A stretch of DNA of 26,347 bases from Nitrospirota bacterium (GTDB taxonomy: Bacteria; Nitrospirota_A; Leptospirillia; Leptospirillales; Leptospirillaceae): NCBI GenBank assembly GCA_021844275.1, contig JAKBTR010000109.1, positions 1 to 26,347 of the forward strand, read 5' to 3'. Position 1 is the stretch's first letter; each line of letters opens with the position of its first letter. The translations under genes and the position numbers were made by a program. Below, one piece after another: positions 1 to 10,293 of this stretch. A model generated the notes under the pieces. The model was not told the origin of the DNA, did not search any database, and worked only from the letters and a program-made list of their open reading frames with translations.

Positions 1-2
1 AG

Positions 3-305
3 TCCGTTATCATCGCGTTCTCCGAAGAAGAAATCACGAAAGAACGGGTCTATGCCTCTCCTGGCCCTCCCCAGGAAGGGACTTCTCCCCGAACAGCGAG
101 GAAAAACGCTGCCGCGGAGATCTGGATAAAGGACATCCAGGAAAATTTCGTCTCGTCCTTCTCTCCAGAAGATCTGGGGGTCGAACGGGCCTCAAGAAAG
201 GGCTTGATTCACTTACTGGATTCTCTCGGCTTGAACAGTTTGTTCTTGGCATTCGCATTTTGTATCACCGTGTTCGTAAGTGGCATTTGGGACAAGAAGA
301 CATGA
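3..305 (+). CDS. Unrecognised protein, C-terminal part (truncated by window edge)
   Basis: An open frame enters the window and stops at TGA 303-305, giving about 100 residues. I do not recognise the protein. The composition is balanced, with acidic and basic patches such as SEEEITKER and IKDIQENF, then a hydrophobic C-terminal stretch (LFLAFAFCITVFVSGIW) that looks like one membrane segment followed by a short DKKT tail. The overlapping frame one base upstream is also open but is Arg/Gly-rich and reads into the tmRNA gene, so I treat it as a shadow. The gene converges on ssrA; its stop lies right at the ssrA terminator. Positions 200-229 inside it belong to a direct repeat whose second copy lies just past the stop. 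No start is visible. Being a real gene is likely but not certain. Confidence 0.5.
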   Translation, partial: SVIIAFSEEEITKERVYASPGPPQEGTSPRTARKNAAAEIWIKDIQENFVSSFSPEDLGVERASRKGLIHLLDSLGLNSLFLAFAFCITVFVSGIWDKKT

Positions 306-354
306 AAAAAGCCCGGTTTTACGCGGGCTTGATTCACTTACTGGACTTTCTCGG
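200..354. repeat. Direct repeat pair, 28/30 identical, 125 bp apart
   Basis: Positions 200-229 and 325-354 match at 28 of 30 bases, including a run of 21 identical bases (200-220 and 325-345). Copy 1 lies in the 3' part of the unrecognised plus-strand gene. Copy 2 lies between that gene's stop and the 3' end of ssrA, and supplies the right arm of the ssrA terminator hairpin. Both copies can be read as the peptide GLIHLLD followed by SLG or FLG, in different frames because the offset is not a multiple of three. Confidence 0.85.
305..329 (-). terminator. Rho-independent terminator of ssrA
   Basis: On the minus strand a six-pair stem AGCCCG/CGGGCT (324-329 with 310-315) and an eight-base loop are followed by a run of six T (310-305). 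It sits 45 bases beyond the CCA end of the tmRNA gene, as expected for its transcript end. Confidence 0.8.
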
Positions 355-373
355 ATGGTACAGAATCATCAAA

Positions 374-732
374 TGGTGGAGGCGGCGGGAATTGAACCCG
401 CGTCCGGAAACAGTCCGCCAAGAACCGCTACATGCTTAGCCTCTGTTTAAGTCTGACCAATGACAGGAAAGAGAGGCATACCTGTCACCAGCGAGTCTGT
501 AAGGGTTTAGCTTCAGGAACCCAGACATGTTCCTTCGGCGATCCTGCCTTCTCCACGCCTTCGGATCCGGGCAGGCGCAAAATCCGACAGGCGCGCTCAC
601 TTAATTGTTTAGATTAAGCAGCGAGAGCCAGCTCTTCGTTGGCAGTTGTCTTTTTCCCAAAGGTTTTACGAGGACCTGGGACCTCGGCATGCTGTCCTTG
701 CTTTCTCATCCCCGTCGAACCCGATCGCCCCC
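374..732 (-). ncRNA. ssrA: tmRNA (transfer-messenger RNA)
   Basis: tmRNA rescues ribosomes stalled on broken mRNAs, acting first as an alanine tRNA and then as an mRNA for a degradation tag. The minus strand starts GGGGGCGATCGGGTTCGACG and ends with a T-arm (GCGGG-TTCAATT-CCCGC), the 3' acceptor strand CGCCTCC and an encoded ACCA. The seven-pair acceptor stem is complete and contains the G3:U wobble recognised by alanyl-tRNA synthetase. The tag frame runs from resume codon GCC at 643 to TAA at 614 and reads ANEELALAA. Length is about 359 nt, normal for the one-piece form. smpB, its protein partner, lies immediately upstream on the same strand, and a terminator follows. I saw no strong promoter in the 47 bases between the two, so ssrA may be processed from a joint transcript or use a promoter inside smpB. 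Confidence 0.96.
614..643 (-). other. tmRNA tag-peptide reading frame (ANEELALAA)
   Basis: Within ssrA the minus strand reads GCC AAC GAA GAG CTG GCT CTC GCT GCT TAA. The tag ends LALAA, the classic ClpXP-type degron terminus. The resume codon GCC was chosen by aligning the upstream A-rich block with that of E. coli tmRNA; an earlier in-frame GGG (tag GKKTT...) cannot be fully excluded. Confidence 0.8.
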
Positions 733-779
733 ATGAAAATCGAACGTTTCGGTGATATGGAGATCTCGGCTGGCCGCCC

Positions 780-1271
780 TTAACGGCCAACTTTCTGCCG
801 GGAACGAAAGACCCGCTGGATTTCGCGGTTAGCCTCCCGTTCCCGAATGGCTTCCCTCTTGTCTCCCTGTGTCTTTCCGCGAACCAGGGCGATTTCGACT
901 TTGTACATGCCCCGATGTCCGGAATAAATCCTCAGGGGAACGACCGTCAACCCTTTCTGACGGACGAGACCCATGATCCGGAGAATCTCCTTCTTGTGCA
1001 AGAGGAGTCTCCTTTTCCTCATGGGCTCGTGGTTGTCCCGGAACGCCGCGCGGTAAGGACCGATGTGAAGCTGCCAAAGCCAAGCCTCTTCGTTTTCGAT
1101 CCGGACGAAGGCATCCCCGAGATTCACCCGTCCGTCCCTCAAAGCCTTGACTTCCGTCCCGAAAAGAGCGATTCCCGCCTCAAATCGTTCCAGCACTTCA
1201 TACTGGTGAAAAGCCTTCCGATTTGTCGCAGTCGCCCTTTCACGGGGCTCAGACTGATCCTTGCCGGCCAT
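780..1271 (-). CDS. smpB: SsrA-binding protein SmpB
   Basis: SmpB binds the tRNA-like part of tmRNA, carries it to stalled ribosomes and places its C-terminal tail in the mRNA channel. The 163-residue product has the family features: the NRKAFHQYEVLERFEAGIAL start of the OB-fold barrel, TEVKALRDGRVNLGDAFVRI, and IGPYR. It ends in a basic tail rich in Arg and Lys (REREANREIQRVFRSRQK) that folds inside the ribosome. I start at ATG 1271, preceded by AAAGGG at good spacing; the frame stays open to 1298, but that would add nine residues unlike the family. Stop TAA at 780-782 is 47 bases before ssrA, so the two partners are adjacent and co-oriented. pepA ends 60 bases upstream. Confidence 0.95.
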   Translation of the reverse strand: MAGKDQSEPRERATATNRKAFHQYEVLERFEAGIALFGTEVKALRDGRVNLGDAFVRIENEEAWLWQLHIGPYRAAFRDNHEPMRKRRLLLHKKEILRIMGLVRQKGLTVVPLRIYSGHRGMYKVEIALVRGKTQGDKREAIREREANREIQRVFRSRQKVGR

Positions 1272-1331
1272 CCCGGACCCTTTCATTATACCAGACATCC
1301 ATGCCCGGGGTGCAAGCCTCTTCGGGATCGT

Positions 1332-2930
1332 CTACTTTTTTCGGGAATCCCTCTTTTCGGGTTTCCTGAGATCCTTGTCTTCGGCCAGCGTCCCGAGATA
1401 ATGCGTCAGCAGGCGAATACCGATGCCCACGTTTCCTTTTGGCTTGTAAGGCTCGTCCGATTCGACCCAGGCGGTTCCCGCGATATCCAGATGCACCCAG
1501 GGTTTTCCCTCGACGAAGTGGGAGAGAAACGCTGCGGCCGTAATCGTGCCGGCACCGCGGCCGCCCACATTCTGGACGTCGGCAATCGGACTCTTGATCT
1601 GTTCGAAGTATTCCTCAAATAAGGGGAGCTGCCAGCCTCGTTCTCCGACTTTTTCCCCGGTCTCCAGAACTTCCGTCATGCGTTTCTGATCATTTCCCAG
1701 GACACCGATGGCATGGGCTCCAAGAGCCACTGTCACCGCACCGGTTAATGTCGCAAGATCAATGACGAGAGCCGGATCGAACTTTTTGACCCCCCAGGAC
1801 AAGGCGTCCGCCAGAATCAGGCGACCTTCGGCATCGGTGTTGATCACCTCGATCGTTTTTCCATTGAACGCACGCAAAACGTCACCCGGCTTGTTCGCCG
1901 TTCCGGACGGCATGTTTTCGGTAGCCGGCATCAGCCCGACCACCCACAGCGGGATACCAAGATCCGCGATGGCCGTCATGGTTCCCAGAACGGCCGCCCC
2001 TCCGGACATATCCCCTTTCATGGTCTCCATCTTTTCGGCGGGCTTGAGAGAAATCCCTCCGCTGTCGAACGTCAGGGTTTTCCCGACAAGTAGGACGGGC
2101 CGGACGTTCGCCGCTTTCGAAGGGCGATATTCCAGCTGGATCAGTCTCGCCGGTTCCATGGAACCCTTCGCAACCCCGACCAGAGCCCCGAGTCCCATTT
2201 CTTCCAGCTTCTCCCGGTCGTAGCTGACGAAACGGATCCCGCGTTTTTCACATTCGACAGAAGCCGTCCGGGCAATCATGGACGGCGTGGCGACGTTGGC
2301 GGGATGGTTGCCGAGATCGCGGGCAAGATAAGTGCCGCGCACGATGGCATGCGCCCATTCGATCCCTTTCCGGACCTTCTTTTCGGCCTCACGGGAAGAA
2401 AAAATTTGAAGGCTTGCTAAATCCCTGGATGATGGGCCTGATTTTTTTCCTTTTTCCTTCTTGTCCTTGTCGGTGCTTTTATACTGGTCGAACCGGTACA
2501 GGGAGAGAAGGGTTCCTTCGACGATCGCTTCCGACAGATTCTCCGCGTCGCCGTCCTGGTTCGAAACCAGAGTCGACGCCAGGGACGCGAGATTCCGGGA
2601 ACGGGCGGCCCGGGCGACGGTCCCGGAAATTCTGCGGATCAGTTCCGGAGTGGTTTTTTCCCGGGAACCCAGACCCGCCAGAATCACGTACCGAACCGGC
2701 AGCTTTCCCATGGTCGGCAGGAAGAAAACATCGTTGGATGTCCCTTTGAATTCCCCGTTTTCCAGAATCCGGGAAACCTCTCCCCCGAGTGCTCCGTCCA
2801 GACGTTTCCGGAAGTCCTGGGCCATACGTCCGTCCTCCCAGACTCCCACGACCAGACCATCCGCCACGGAGGTCAGCGGATCCCCGGTTTTTGACGCGAT
2901 CTCGATCTTGTCCATTTTTTCACGATCCAT
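1332..2930 (-). CDS. pepA: Leucyl aminopeptidase (M17 family, PepA-like)
   Basis: Cytosolic dizinc exopeptidase that removes N-terminal residues from peptides; some family members also bind DNA in site-specific recombination. The product is about 532 residues with a variable N-terminal domain and a C-terminal catalytic domain. Metal and catalytic residues are present: K284 and D289 in GKTLTFDSGG, K296, D307 in KGDMSGGAA, and D366, E368 and R370 in NTDAEGRL. A Lys/Ser-rich linker (KDKKEKGKKSGPSS, about residue 155) joins the domains and looks like a lineage insertion. The start is uncertain: ATG 2930, ATG 2915 and GTG 2942 are all in frame and none has a strong Shine-Dalgarno. A good -10 hexamer lies about 55 bases upstream. 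smpB follows 60 bases downstream. Function by family is secure. Confidence 0.93.
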   Translation of the reverse strand: MDREKMDKIEIASKTGDPLTSVADGLVVGVWEDGRMAQDFRKRLDGALGGEVSRILENGEFKGTSNDVFFLPTMGKLPVRYVILAGLGSREKTTPELIRRISGTVARAARSRNLASLASTLVSNQDGDAENLSEAIVEGTLLSLYRFDQYKSTDKDKKEKGKKSGPSSRDLASLQIFSSREAEKKVRKGIEWAHAIVRGTYLARDLGNHPANVATPSMIARTASVECEKRGIRFVSYDREKLEEMGLGALVGVAKGSMEPARLIQLEYRPSKAANVRPVLLVGKTLTFDSGGISLKPAEKMETMKGDMSGGAAVLGTMTAIADLGIPLWVVGLMPATENMPSGTANKPGDVLRAFNGKTIEVINTDAEGRLILADALSWGVKKFDPALVIDLATLTGAVTVALGAHAIGVLGNDQKRMTEVLETGEKVGERGWQLPLFEEYFEQIKSPIADVQNVGGRGAGTITAAAFLSHFVEGKPWVHLDIAGTAWVESDEPYKPKGNVGIGIRLLTHYLGTLAEDKDLRKPEKRDSRKK

Positions 2931-2983
2931 TCTGACCCACACTCCATTTCTCGCCCAAATACGGTCGTCAGGCGGTTCAAATG

Positions 2984-2989
2984 ATTATA
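2984..2989 (-). promoter_or_regulatory. Candidate -10 element upstream of pepA
   Basis: The minus strand reads CCTTATAATC in the AT-rich gap between queC and pepA, a perfect TATAAT. It would place a transcript start near 2977 and a leader of about 47 nt. No convincing -35 hexamer lies 16-18 bases upstream, so this is only a candidate. Confidence 0.35.
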
Positions 2990-3050
2990 AGGACAAAATA
3001 TTCCCGACTTTTCAGTATCCTCCCGATACGGTCCGTTCGGCAAGTGGATC

Positions 3051-3773
3051 CTAGGGATTGCCGGATGGGTCGTATTCCAGGGGATCCCGAACACCAGCCA
3101 AAGAGAAGCCTCTCAGGCGAAGAGCGCAACTGTCACACCGCCCGCACGCTCTGTTTCCTTCCCTGTAACAGGACCAGGTGTGCTCAAATGGAACCCCGAG
3201 GCGTATCCCTTCCGCGACGATTTCCCCCTTGTTCAGATGGATGACAGGAGTCACGATCCGGATGTTCGCTCCTGGACGTGTTCCCAAACGGATGGCTTCT
3301 TCGAAAGCGTCGTAAAATATGCGACGGCAATCCGGATATCCCGAACTGTCTTCTTCCACCGCCCCGATCCAGATCCGGTCGAACCTGAGAATTTCACACC
3401 AGCTGGTCGCGATGGACAGAAAATGGGCATTTCGGAACGGAACGTAAGTGGAGGGAATTCCTTCGGCATCCAGGTTGGCCGGAGGAACGTCGATGGACCG
3501 GTCGGTCAGGGCGGACCCTCCCAGAGAGCCTAAAGAAGTGAGGTCGACGACCCGCTTCCGATCCACGCCCCAATGGAGGGAGAGGTTTCGAAACGCCCTT
3601 TCTTCACTTTCCTGCGCCCGCGCTCCGTAACGAACATGGAGAAAGGCTACCCTCGGGCTTTCCCGAACGGCCATGGCCCCTGTCACGGCGCTGTCCATCC
3701 CCCCGCTGACCAGCACGACGGAACCTTTTCCACCGATCTTTTTCTCGATGTTGTCCGGATCCCTGACAAGCAT
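3051..3773 (-). CDS. queC: 7-cyano-7-deazaguanine synthase QueC
   Basis: QueC uses ATP and ammonia to turn 7-carboxy-7-deazaguanine into preQ0, the queuosine precursor. The 240-residue product has the PP-loop SGGMDSA at 23-29. Its C-terminal zinc site is Cys202, Cys210, Cys213 and Cys216 (WSCY ... CGRCDSC). I start at ATG 3773, two bases after the queE stop and preceded by GAAGGGGG. The frame remains open to 3935, but that extension lies inside queE. The queE-queC pair is therefore translationally coupled and supplies two consecutive pathway steps. queD, folE, queF and tgt are not in the window. Confidence 0.94.
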   Translation of the reverse strand: MLVRDPDNIEKKIGGKGSVVLVSGGMDSAVTGAMAVRESPRVAFLHVRYGARAQESEERAFRNLSLHWGVDRKRVVDLTSLGSLGGSALTDRSIDVPPANLDAEGIPSTYVPFRNAHFLSIATSWCEILRFDRIWIGAVEEDSSGYPDCRRIFYDAFEEAIRLGTRPGANIRIVTPVIHLNKGEIVAEGIRLGVPFEHTWSCYREGNRACGRCDSCALRLRGFSLAGVRDPLEYDPSGNP

Positions 3774-3775
3774 GA

Positions 3776-4414
3776 TCAGACCCCCTTCAACAAGGGATCG
3801 AAAAGAATCTTGTGCAGCTGGACCTGAACCCGGATCGGGAAACCGGAATCCAGAACCCACCTCGCCAGATCGCGAGGATCGCATTCTCCGTATACCGGAG
3901 AGAAGGTTACCGGCACTCGACCCCACACCCCCCACTCTTCCAGTTTTTGGACCGACCAGTCAAAATCCCCTCGGTCGGCCACAACGGCCTTGATTTCGTC
4001 TCTTTGTCCGAGATCCGAGAAGTGTTCGGGCTTCATCCACGCATCCATTCCTGATCCGGGAGGCTTCAGGTCGACGATCAGGCGGCAGTCCCGGTTCAGT
4101 CCGTCAGGAACCGGGAATCCTCCGGATGTTTCGATCAGAACAGTCTTTCCCCGATCAAGTAGTTTCTGGACCAGTTCCGGAAGCTCCGGCTGGACAAAAG
4201 GTTCTCCCCCGGTGATCTCGACAAGGAATGTTCCGGACGAAACCGCTTCTTCGACCAGAGCGTCGACCGCCCGGTCTTCTCCCCCGTAAAATGAGTAGGC
4301 TGTATCGCACCATCGGCAACGCAAGGGGCATCCGGTCGTCCGGATAAAAAAACAGGGCCATCCCGAATAAAGGGATTCCCCCTGGATGGACCGGAACGTT
4401 TCGGTGATTTTCAC
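3776..4414 (-). CDS. queE: 7-carboxy-7-deazaguanine synthase QueE (radical SAM)
   Basis: QueE is a radical S-adenosylmethionine enzyme that contracts 6-carboxytetrahydropterin to 7-carboxy-7-deazaguanine. The 212-residue product, normal for the family, starts with the QueE signature TETFRSIQGE. The cluster-binding cysteines C29, C33 and C36 form the standard CX3CX2C pattern (CPLRCRWC), and the SAM-binding GGEP is at 69-72. The start codon is GTG 4414, with AGGGG eight bases upstream. queC follows after two bases. The gene is co-oriented with the TPR lipoprotein upstream, separated by 56 bases that show no preQ1 aptamer I could recognise. Queuosine has not been shown in this organism; the pathway role is from the family. 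Confidence 0.92.
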   Translation of the reverse strand: MKITETFRSIQGESLYSGWPCFFIRTTGCPLRCRWCDTAYSFYGGEDRAVDALVEEAVSSGTFLVEITGGEPFVQPELPELVQKLLDRGKTVLIETSGGFPVPDGLNRDCRLIVDLKPPGSGMDAWMKPEHFSDLGQRDEIKAVVADRGDFDWSVQKLEEWGVWGRVPVTFSPVYGECDPRDLARWVLDSGFPIRVQVQLHKILFDPLLKGV

Positions 4415-4470
4415 GGCAACGGCCCCTGATTCGTCAACAATTGATCAACAAATGTCCGATCGACCATGTC

Positions 4471-5289
4471 CTACGGTCCTTTGCCAGTCGCCGATTTCGC
4501 GGCGGAGCGAATTTCTTTCCGGATTTCCGATATGCGCTCCAGGACGACCCCCTGGTTGGGATAGCTTCCCTTGATCGACTCCAGAATCGACAAGGCCTTC
4601 TGATGGTCTCCCAGACGGTTCCATGTCAGCGCCAGGTTGAATCGCGCGACCGGTGCGAAGGGACTGTTCGGATAGCGGTCGACAAAACGTTCGAGATCCC
4701 GCTGGGCAGAATGGGGGTCCGACGCCAGGTTTTCGAGAAGGCCGATCTTGAACTGGGCTTTCTGTCCCTGAAAGCTGTCTCCGTCCAGATCCGATACCTT
4801 TTTATAATATCCCAGTGCTTCGCTGTAATGCCCCTCATGTTCGAGGATACGGGCGGAAAGGTCCCAGACCCGGGGTTTGAACGAGGACATCAAATTGGAG
4901 CTGTCCAGACCCCGGAGAATGGCCAGAGCCTCGTCGGGTTTTCCCAAATGTTCCAGATCGGAGGCGAGATCGATCGACACCCTCTGTCGAAAAGAACCGT
5001 CCTTGAGGTTCTCCAGGGATTTCATGTAATGACCGGACGCTCTTTGGGGATCGTTTCCGTAGAGGTCGTCCATGCGTCCCAACTCGTAAAAGGCCTGACC
5101 TGCCAACGGAGAGCTCGGTGAACCGTCGATCGCCGCGTGAAACTCTTTCCGGGCCCCGGCAAGATCCATATGGATCAACGCTTCCTCGGCCCGGTTGTAG
5201 TGCTCCTGAGCCTGATTTTTCTGACAACCGGAGATGAGGGCTAGCACCAGAACGGTTCCCGTCAGGGCCCTACGTCCCCTCCGATTCAC
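4471..5289 (-). CDS. TPR-repeat lipoprotein
   Basis: Predicted lipoprotein of 272 residues. The N-terminus is Arg-rich (NRRGRR), followed by a hydrophobic stretch (VLVLALISGC) with lipobox I-S-G-C and lipidated Cys22. The rest looks like tetratricopeptide helices: YNRAEEALIHMD, AFYELGRMDDLYG, EALAILRGLD, EALGYYKKVSDLDGD, and a last unit with RYPNSPFAPVARFNLALTW similar to BamD/YbgF-type repeats. It may be a cell-envelope assembly or scaffold factor; no specific function can be claimed. I chose GTG 5289 because GGGAGG lies six bases upstream; this start overlaps the end of gyrA by 20 bases, implying coupling to gyrase translation. A TTG at 5316 is in frame but lacks a good ribosome site. Confidence 0.85.
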   Translation of the reverse strand: MNRRGRRALTGTVLVLALISGCQKNQAQEHYNRAEEALIHMDLAGARKEFHAAIDGSPSSPLAGQAFYELGRMDDLYGNDPQRASGHYMKSLENLKDGSFRQRVSIDLASDLEHLGKPDEALAILRGLDSSNLMSSFKPRVWDLSARILEHEGHYSEALGYYKKVSDLDGDSFQGQKAQFKIGLLENLASDPHSAQRDLERFVDRYPNSPFAPVARFNLALTWNRLGDHQKALSILESIKGSYPNQGVVLERISEIRKEIRSAAKSATGKGP

Positions 5290-7720
5290 CTTCGACCTCC
5301 CTGGGAGGACTGACAACGGCGGAAACGATCGTGTCTTCGTCTCCCAGCCGCATGACGATCACCCCCTGGGCTCCCCGCCCCATTTTTCGGAGTTCGTTGG
5401 CCGGAACCCGGTTCGTCACCCCTTTCGAGGTAATGATCGTGAGGTCTTCCGCATCACCGGCCTTGACAAGGGACACGACGGACCCGATTTTTTCGGCACC
5501 CCTGGAGATCTTGAGGCCCATTCCGCCCCGATGCTGATGGCGGAATTTCGCCACATCCAGACGTTTTCCGTACCCCTTTTCCGTGACGACGGCCACAGGA
5601 TCGGTTTCCGTCACGATTTCCGCGTCGGCTACGCGGTCATCTTCCCGGAGACGAATCGCCCGAACCCCGGTGGCGGTGCGGCCCTGTTCGGTCACTTCGT
5701 TGATGGGAAACAATATGGCCATTCCCCGGCGGGTCGCCACCAGGACATGGCTGTCCGGATCGGCGACGAGAACCTGGGCGAGACGGTCTCCTTCACGCAA
5801 TGTCAGGGCGATGATGCCCGACTGGCGAATGGACGAGTAGGCATCGAGGGCGGTCCGCTTGATGACCCCGTTGACGGTCACGAAGACGAGGCTCCTCTCT
5901 CCCTCGAAAGAAGACACGTTCAGCATGCGCGTCACCTTTTCTTCCGGAGCCAGGGGAAGAAATCCACGAATGGGCTTACCTCGGGCGATCCGCTGGACTT
6001 CGGGGATCTCATGAGCCTTGACCCGATAGACCTTTCCGATATCGGTAAAGAACAGGATCGTTTCATGCGCCGTCGGCGTCAGGGTGATGGTCACGGCGTC
6101 GTCCTCTTTGAGCGACACACCGCTACGGCCCTTGCCCCCTCTTCGCTGCGTGGGATAAGCGTCGTGGGACACTCTCTTGATGTAGCCCTGATACGTCAGT
6201 GTGACGTAACAGGGATCGTTGGGGATCATCGATTCGATCGAAATCTCTCCGTCCTCCGGAACGATCCGGGTCCGTCTCCCGTCGCCATAATTTTCGCGGA
6301 GGGTCGTGAACTCTTCGCGAATGACGGCCATGAGCCGGGACCGGGATCCCAGAATTTCCTCGAGCCCCTGAATCAGTACGCGGACGACTTCGTGTTCCGC
6401 TTCGATCTTGTCCCGTTCGAGAGCCGTGAGACGTTGCAAACGCATTTCCAGGATTGCCCGGGCCTGGATCTCCGAAAAGGCAAACTGGTCGATAAGCCCG
6501 GAACGCGCTTCATCCGGAGAAGCGGAAGAACGGATCAGCGCGATGATCTGATCCATCAGATCGATGGCCCTTTTGAGACCTTCGAGAATATGGAATCGTT
6601 CACGGGCCTTGCGGAGCCGGAAAAGGGTTCGCCGGGTAACGACATCCTGACGGAACGACAGAAAATGGACCAGGGCTTCCCGTAGAGAAAGAATCATCGG
6701 CCGCTGGTTCACCAGAGCGACAAAGTTGTAACCGAAAGACGTCTGGAGCGGTGTCTGGGCGTACAACCTGTTCAGTACGACCGGGGGATTCGCATCCCGC
6801 TTCAGGTCGATGACGACCCGCATCCCGTCCCGGTCGGATTCGTCCCGGATGTCGGCAATGCCGTCCAACGCTCCTTCCCGGACGAGTTCCGCAATGCGCT
6901 CGATCAGTCTCGCCTTGTTCACCTGATAGGGAATTTCACGGATGATGATCGCCATCCGGTCCGCTCTCGTGCTCTCTTCGATGTCGGCGACACCGCGCAT
7001 GACGATCGACCCTCTCCCGGTCCGGAGAGCCGATTCGATCCCTGATCGTCCCATGATGAGACCGCCCGTCGGAAAATCCGGACCATGCACGATGGAAAGA
7101 AGATCGTCCACGGAAAGATCGGGGTTGTCGATCAGCGCCAGGAGTCCGTCGATAATTTCGGTGATATTGTGGGGAGGGATGTTCGTCGCCATTCCGACGG
7201 CGATACCGGCCGAACCGTTCAGGAGAAGAAGCGGGAGGCGCGCCGGAAGAACCCGGGGCTCCTGGAGAGATTCGTCATAGTTCGGGGCGAACTCGACGGT
7301 TTCCTCTTCAAGCTCCGCCATCATTTCTTCCGAGAGCGATTCCAGGCGTATTTCGGTATACCGCATGGCCGCGGGGGCGTCCCCGTCAACCGACCCGAAA
7401 TTGCCCTGGCCGTCAATCAGAGGGTATCGGAGCGTGAAAGGCTGCACCAGACGCACGGCGGTATCGTACACCGCCACATCACCGTGCGGATGATATTTAC
7501 CGATCACGTCTCCCACAATACGGGCGGACTTGCGGTAGGGACCTCCCGAGCGAACACCCATTTCCTGCATCGCGAAAAGAACGCGTCTCTGGACGGGTTT
7601 CAGTCCGTCACGGACGTCCGGAAGCGCGCGACCGACGATTACGCTCATCGAGTAATTGAGATAGGCGGTCTTCATCTCGTCATCGATGGAAACCACAGTC
7701 TCGAACGGTATCAGCGGCAA
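5270..7720 (-). CDS. gyrA: DNA gyrase subunit A
   Basis: GyrA cuts and rejoins DNA in the A2B2 gyrase that adds negative supercoils. The product is 816 residues. The breakage-reunion domain starts with YLNYSMSVIVGRALPDVRDGLKPVQRR, and catalytic Tyr121 sits in AAMRYTEIRL. The C-terminal domain has the GyrA box QRRGGKG, which distinguishes gyrase from topoisomerase IV ParC. In the quinolone-determining region the sequence is KYHPHGDVAVYD: Val82 replaces E. coli Ser83, while Asp86 (E. coli Asp87) is kept. The start is TTG 7720, with GGGAGG five bases upstream; the ATG that overlaps it is out of frame. The gene lies 56 bases after gyrB, and its end overlaps the TPR lipoprotein start. Confidence 0.98.
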   Translation of the reverse strand: MPLIPFETVVSIDDEMKTAYLNYSMSVIVGRALPDVRDGLKPVQRRVLFAMQEMGVRSGGPYRKSARIVGDVIGKYHPHGDVAVYDTAVRLVQPFTLRYPLIDGQGNFGSVDGDAPAAMRYTEIRLESLSEEMMAELEEETVEFAPNYDESLQEPRVLPARLPLLLLNGSAGIAVGMATNIPPHNITEIIDGLLALIDNPDLSVDDLLSIVHGPDFPTGGLIMGRSGIESALRTGRGSIVMRGVADIEESTRADRMAIIIREIPYQVNKARLIERIAELVREGALDGIADIRDESDRDGMRVVIDLKRDANPPVVLNRLYAQTPLQTSFGYNFVALVNQRPMILSLREALVHFLSFRQDVVTRRTLFRLRKARERFHILEGLKRAIDLMDQIIALIRSSASPDEARSGLIDQFAFSEIQARAILEMRLQRLTALERDKIEAEHEVVRVLIQGLEEILGSRSRLMAVIREEFTTLRENYGDGRRTRIVPEDGEISIESMIPNDPCYVTLTYQGYIKRVSHDAYPTQRRGGKGRSGVSLKEDDAVTITLTPTAHETILFFTDIGKVYRVKAHEIPEVQRIARGKPIRGFLPLAPEEKVTRMLNVSSFEGERSLVFVTVNGVIKRTALDAYSSIRQSGIIALTLREGDRLAQVLVADPDSHVLVATRRGMAILFPINEVTEQGRTATGVRAIRLREDDRVADAEIVTETDPVAVVTEKGYGKRLDVAKFRHQHRGGMGLKISRGAEKIGSVVSLVKAGDAEDLTIITSKGVTNRVPANELRKMGRGAQGVIVMRLGDEDTIVSAVVSPPREVEGESEGT

Positions 7721-7776
7721 AACATCCTCCCTTTTACAGAGACCTCACATTAGGACCGGCGTATCGTTCGTCGGGC

Positions 7777-10293
<2,517 letters not shown>

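Noticed and set aside
34..258. Minus-strand open frame of 74 codons near the left edge
   Set aside because: Pro/Arg/Ser-rich, no ribosome site, and antisense to a more credible plus-strand gene end.
325..376. Phage or island attachment site at the ssrA 3' end
   Set aside because: Typical att repeats include the tmRNA T-arm and 3' end; this repeat ends about 20 bases short of it, and no integrase is visible. Kept only as a repeat.
1285..1315. TATAAT (minus strand, 1285-1290) with TTGCAC as a promoter for smpB
   Set aside because: The spacer is 19 bases, and the transcript would begin about seven bases before the chosen ATG, removing its Shine-Dalgarno. It may be chance.
4415..4470. preQ1 riboswitch before queE-queC
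   Set aside because: The gap is 56 bases, contains no aptamer-like pattern that I can recognise, and lies inside an operon.
5234..6685. Open frame of 483 codons on the plus strand opposite gyrA
   Set aside because: It is antisense to a certain gyrA, has a His/Asp/Gly/Arg-rich shadow composition, no ribosome site and no recognisable domain.
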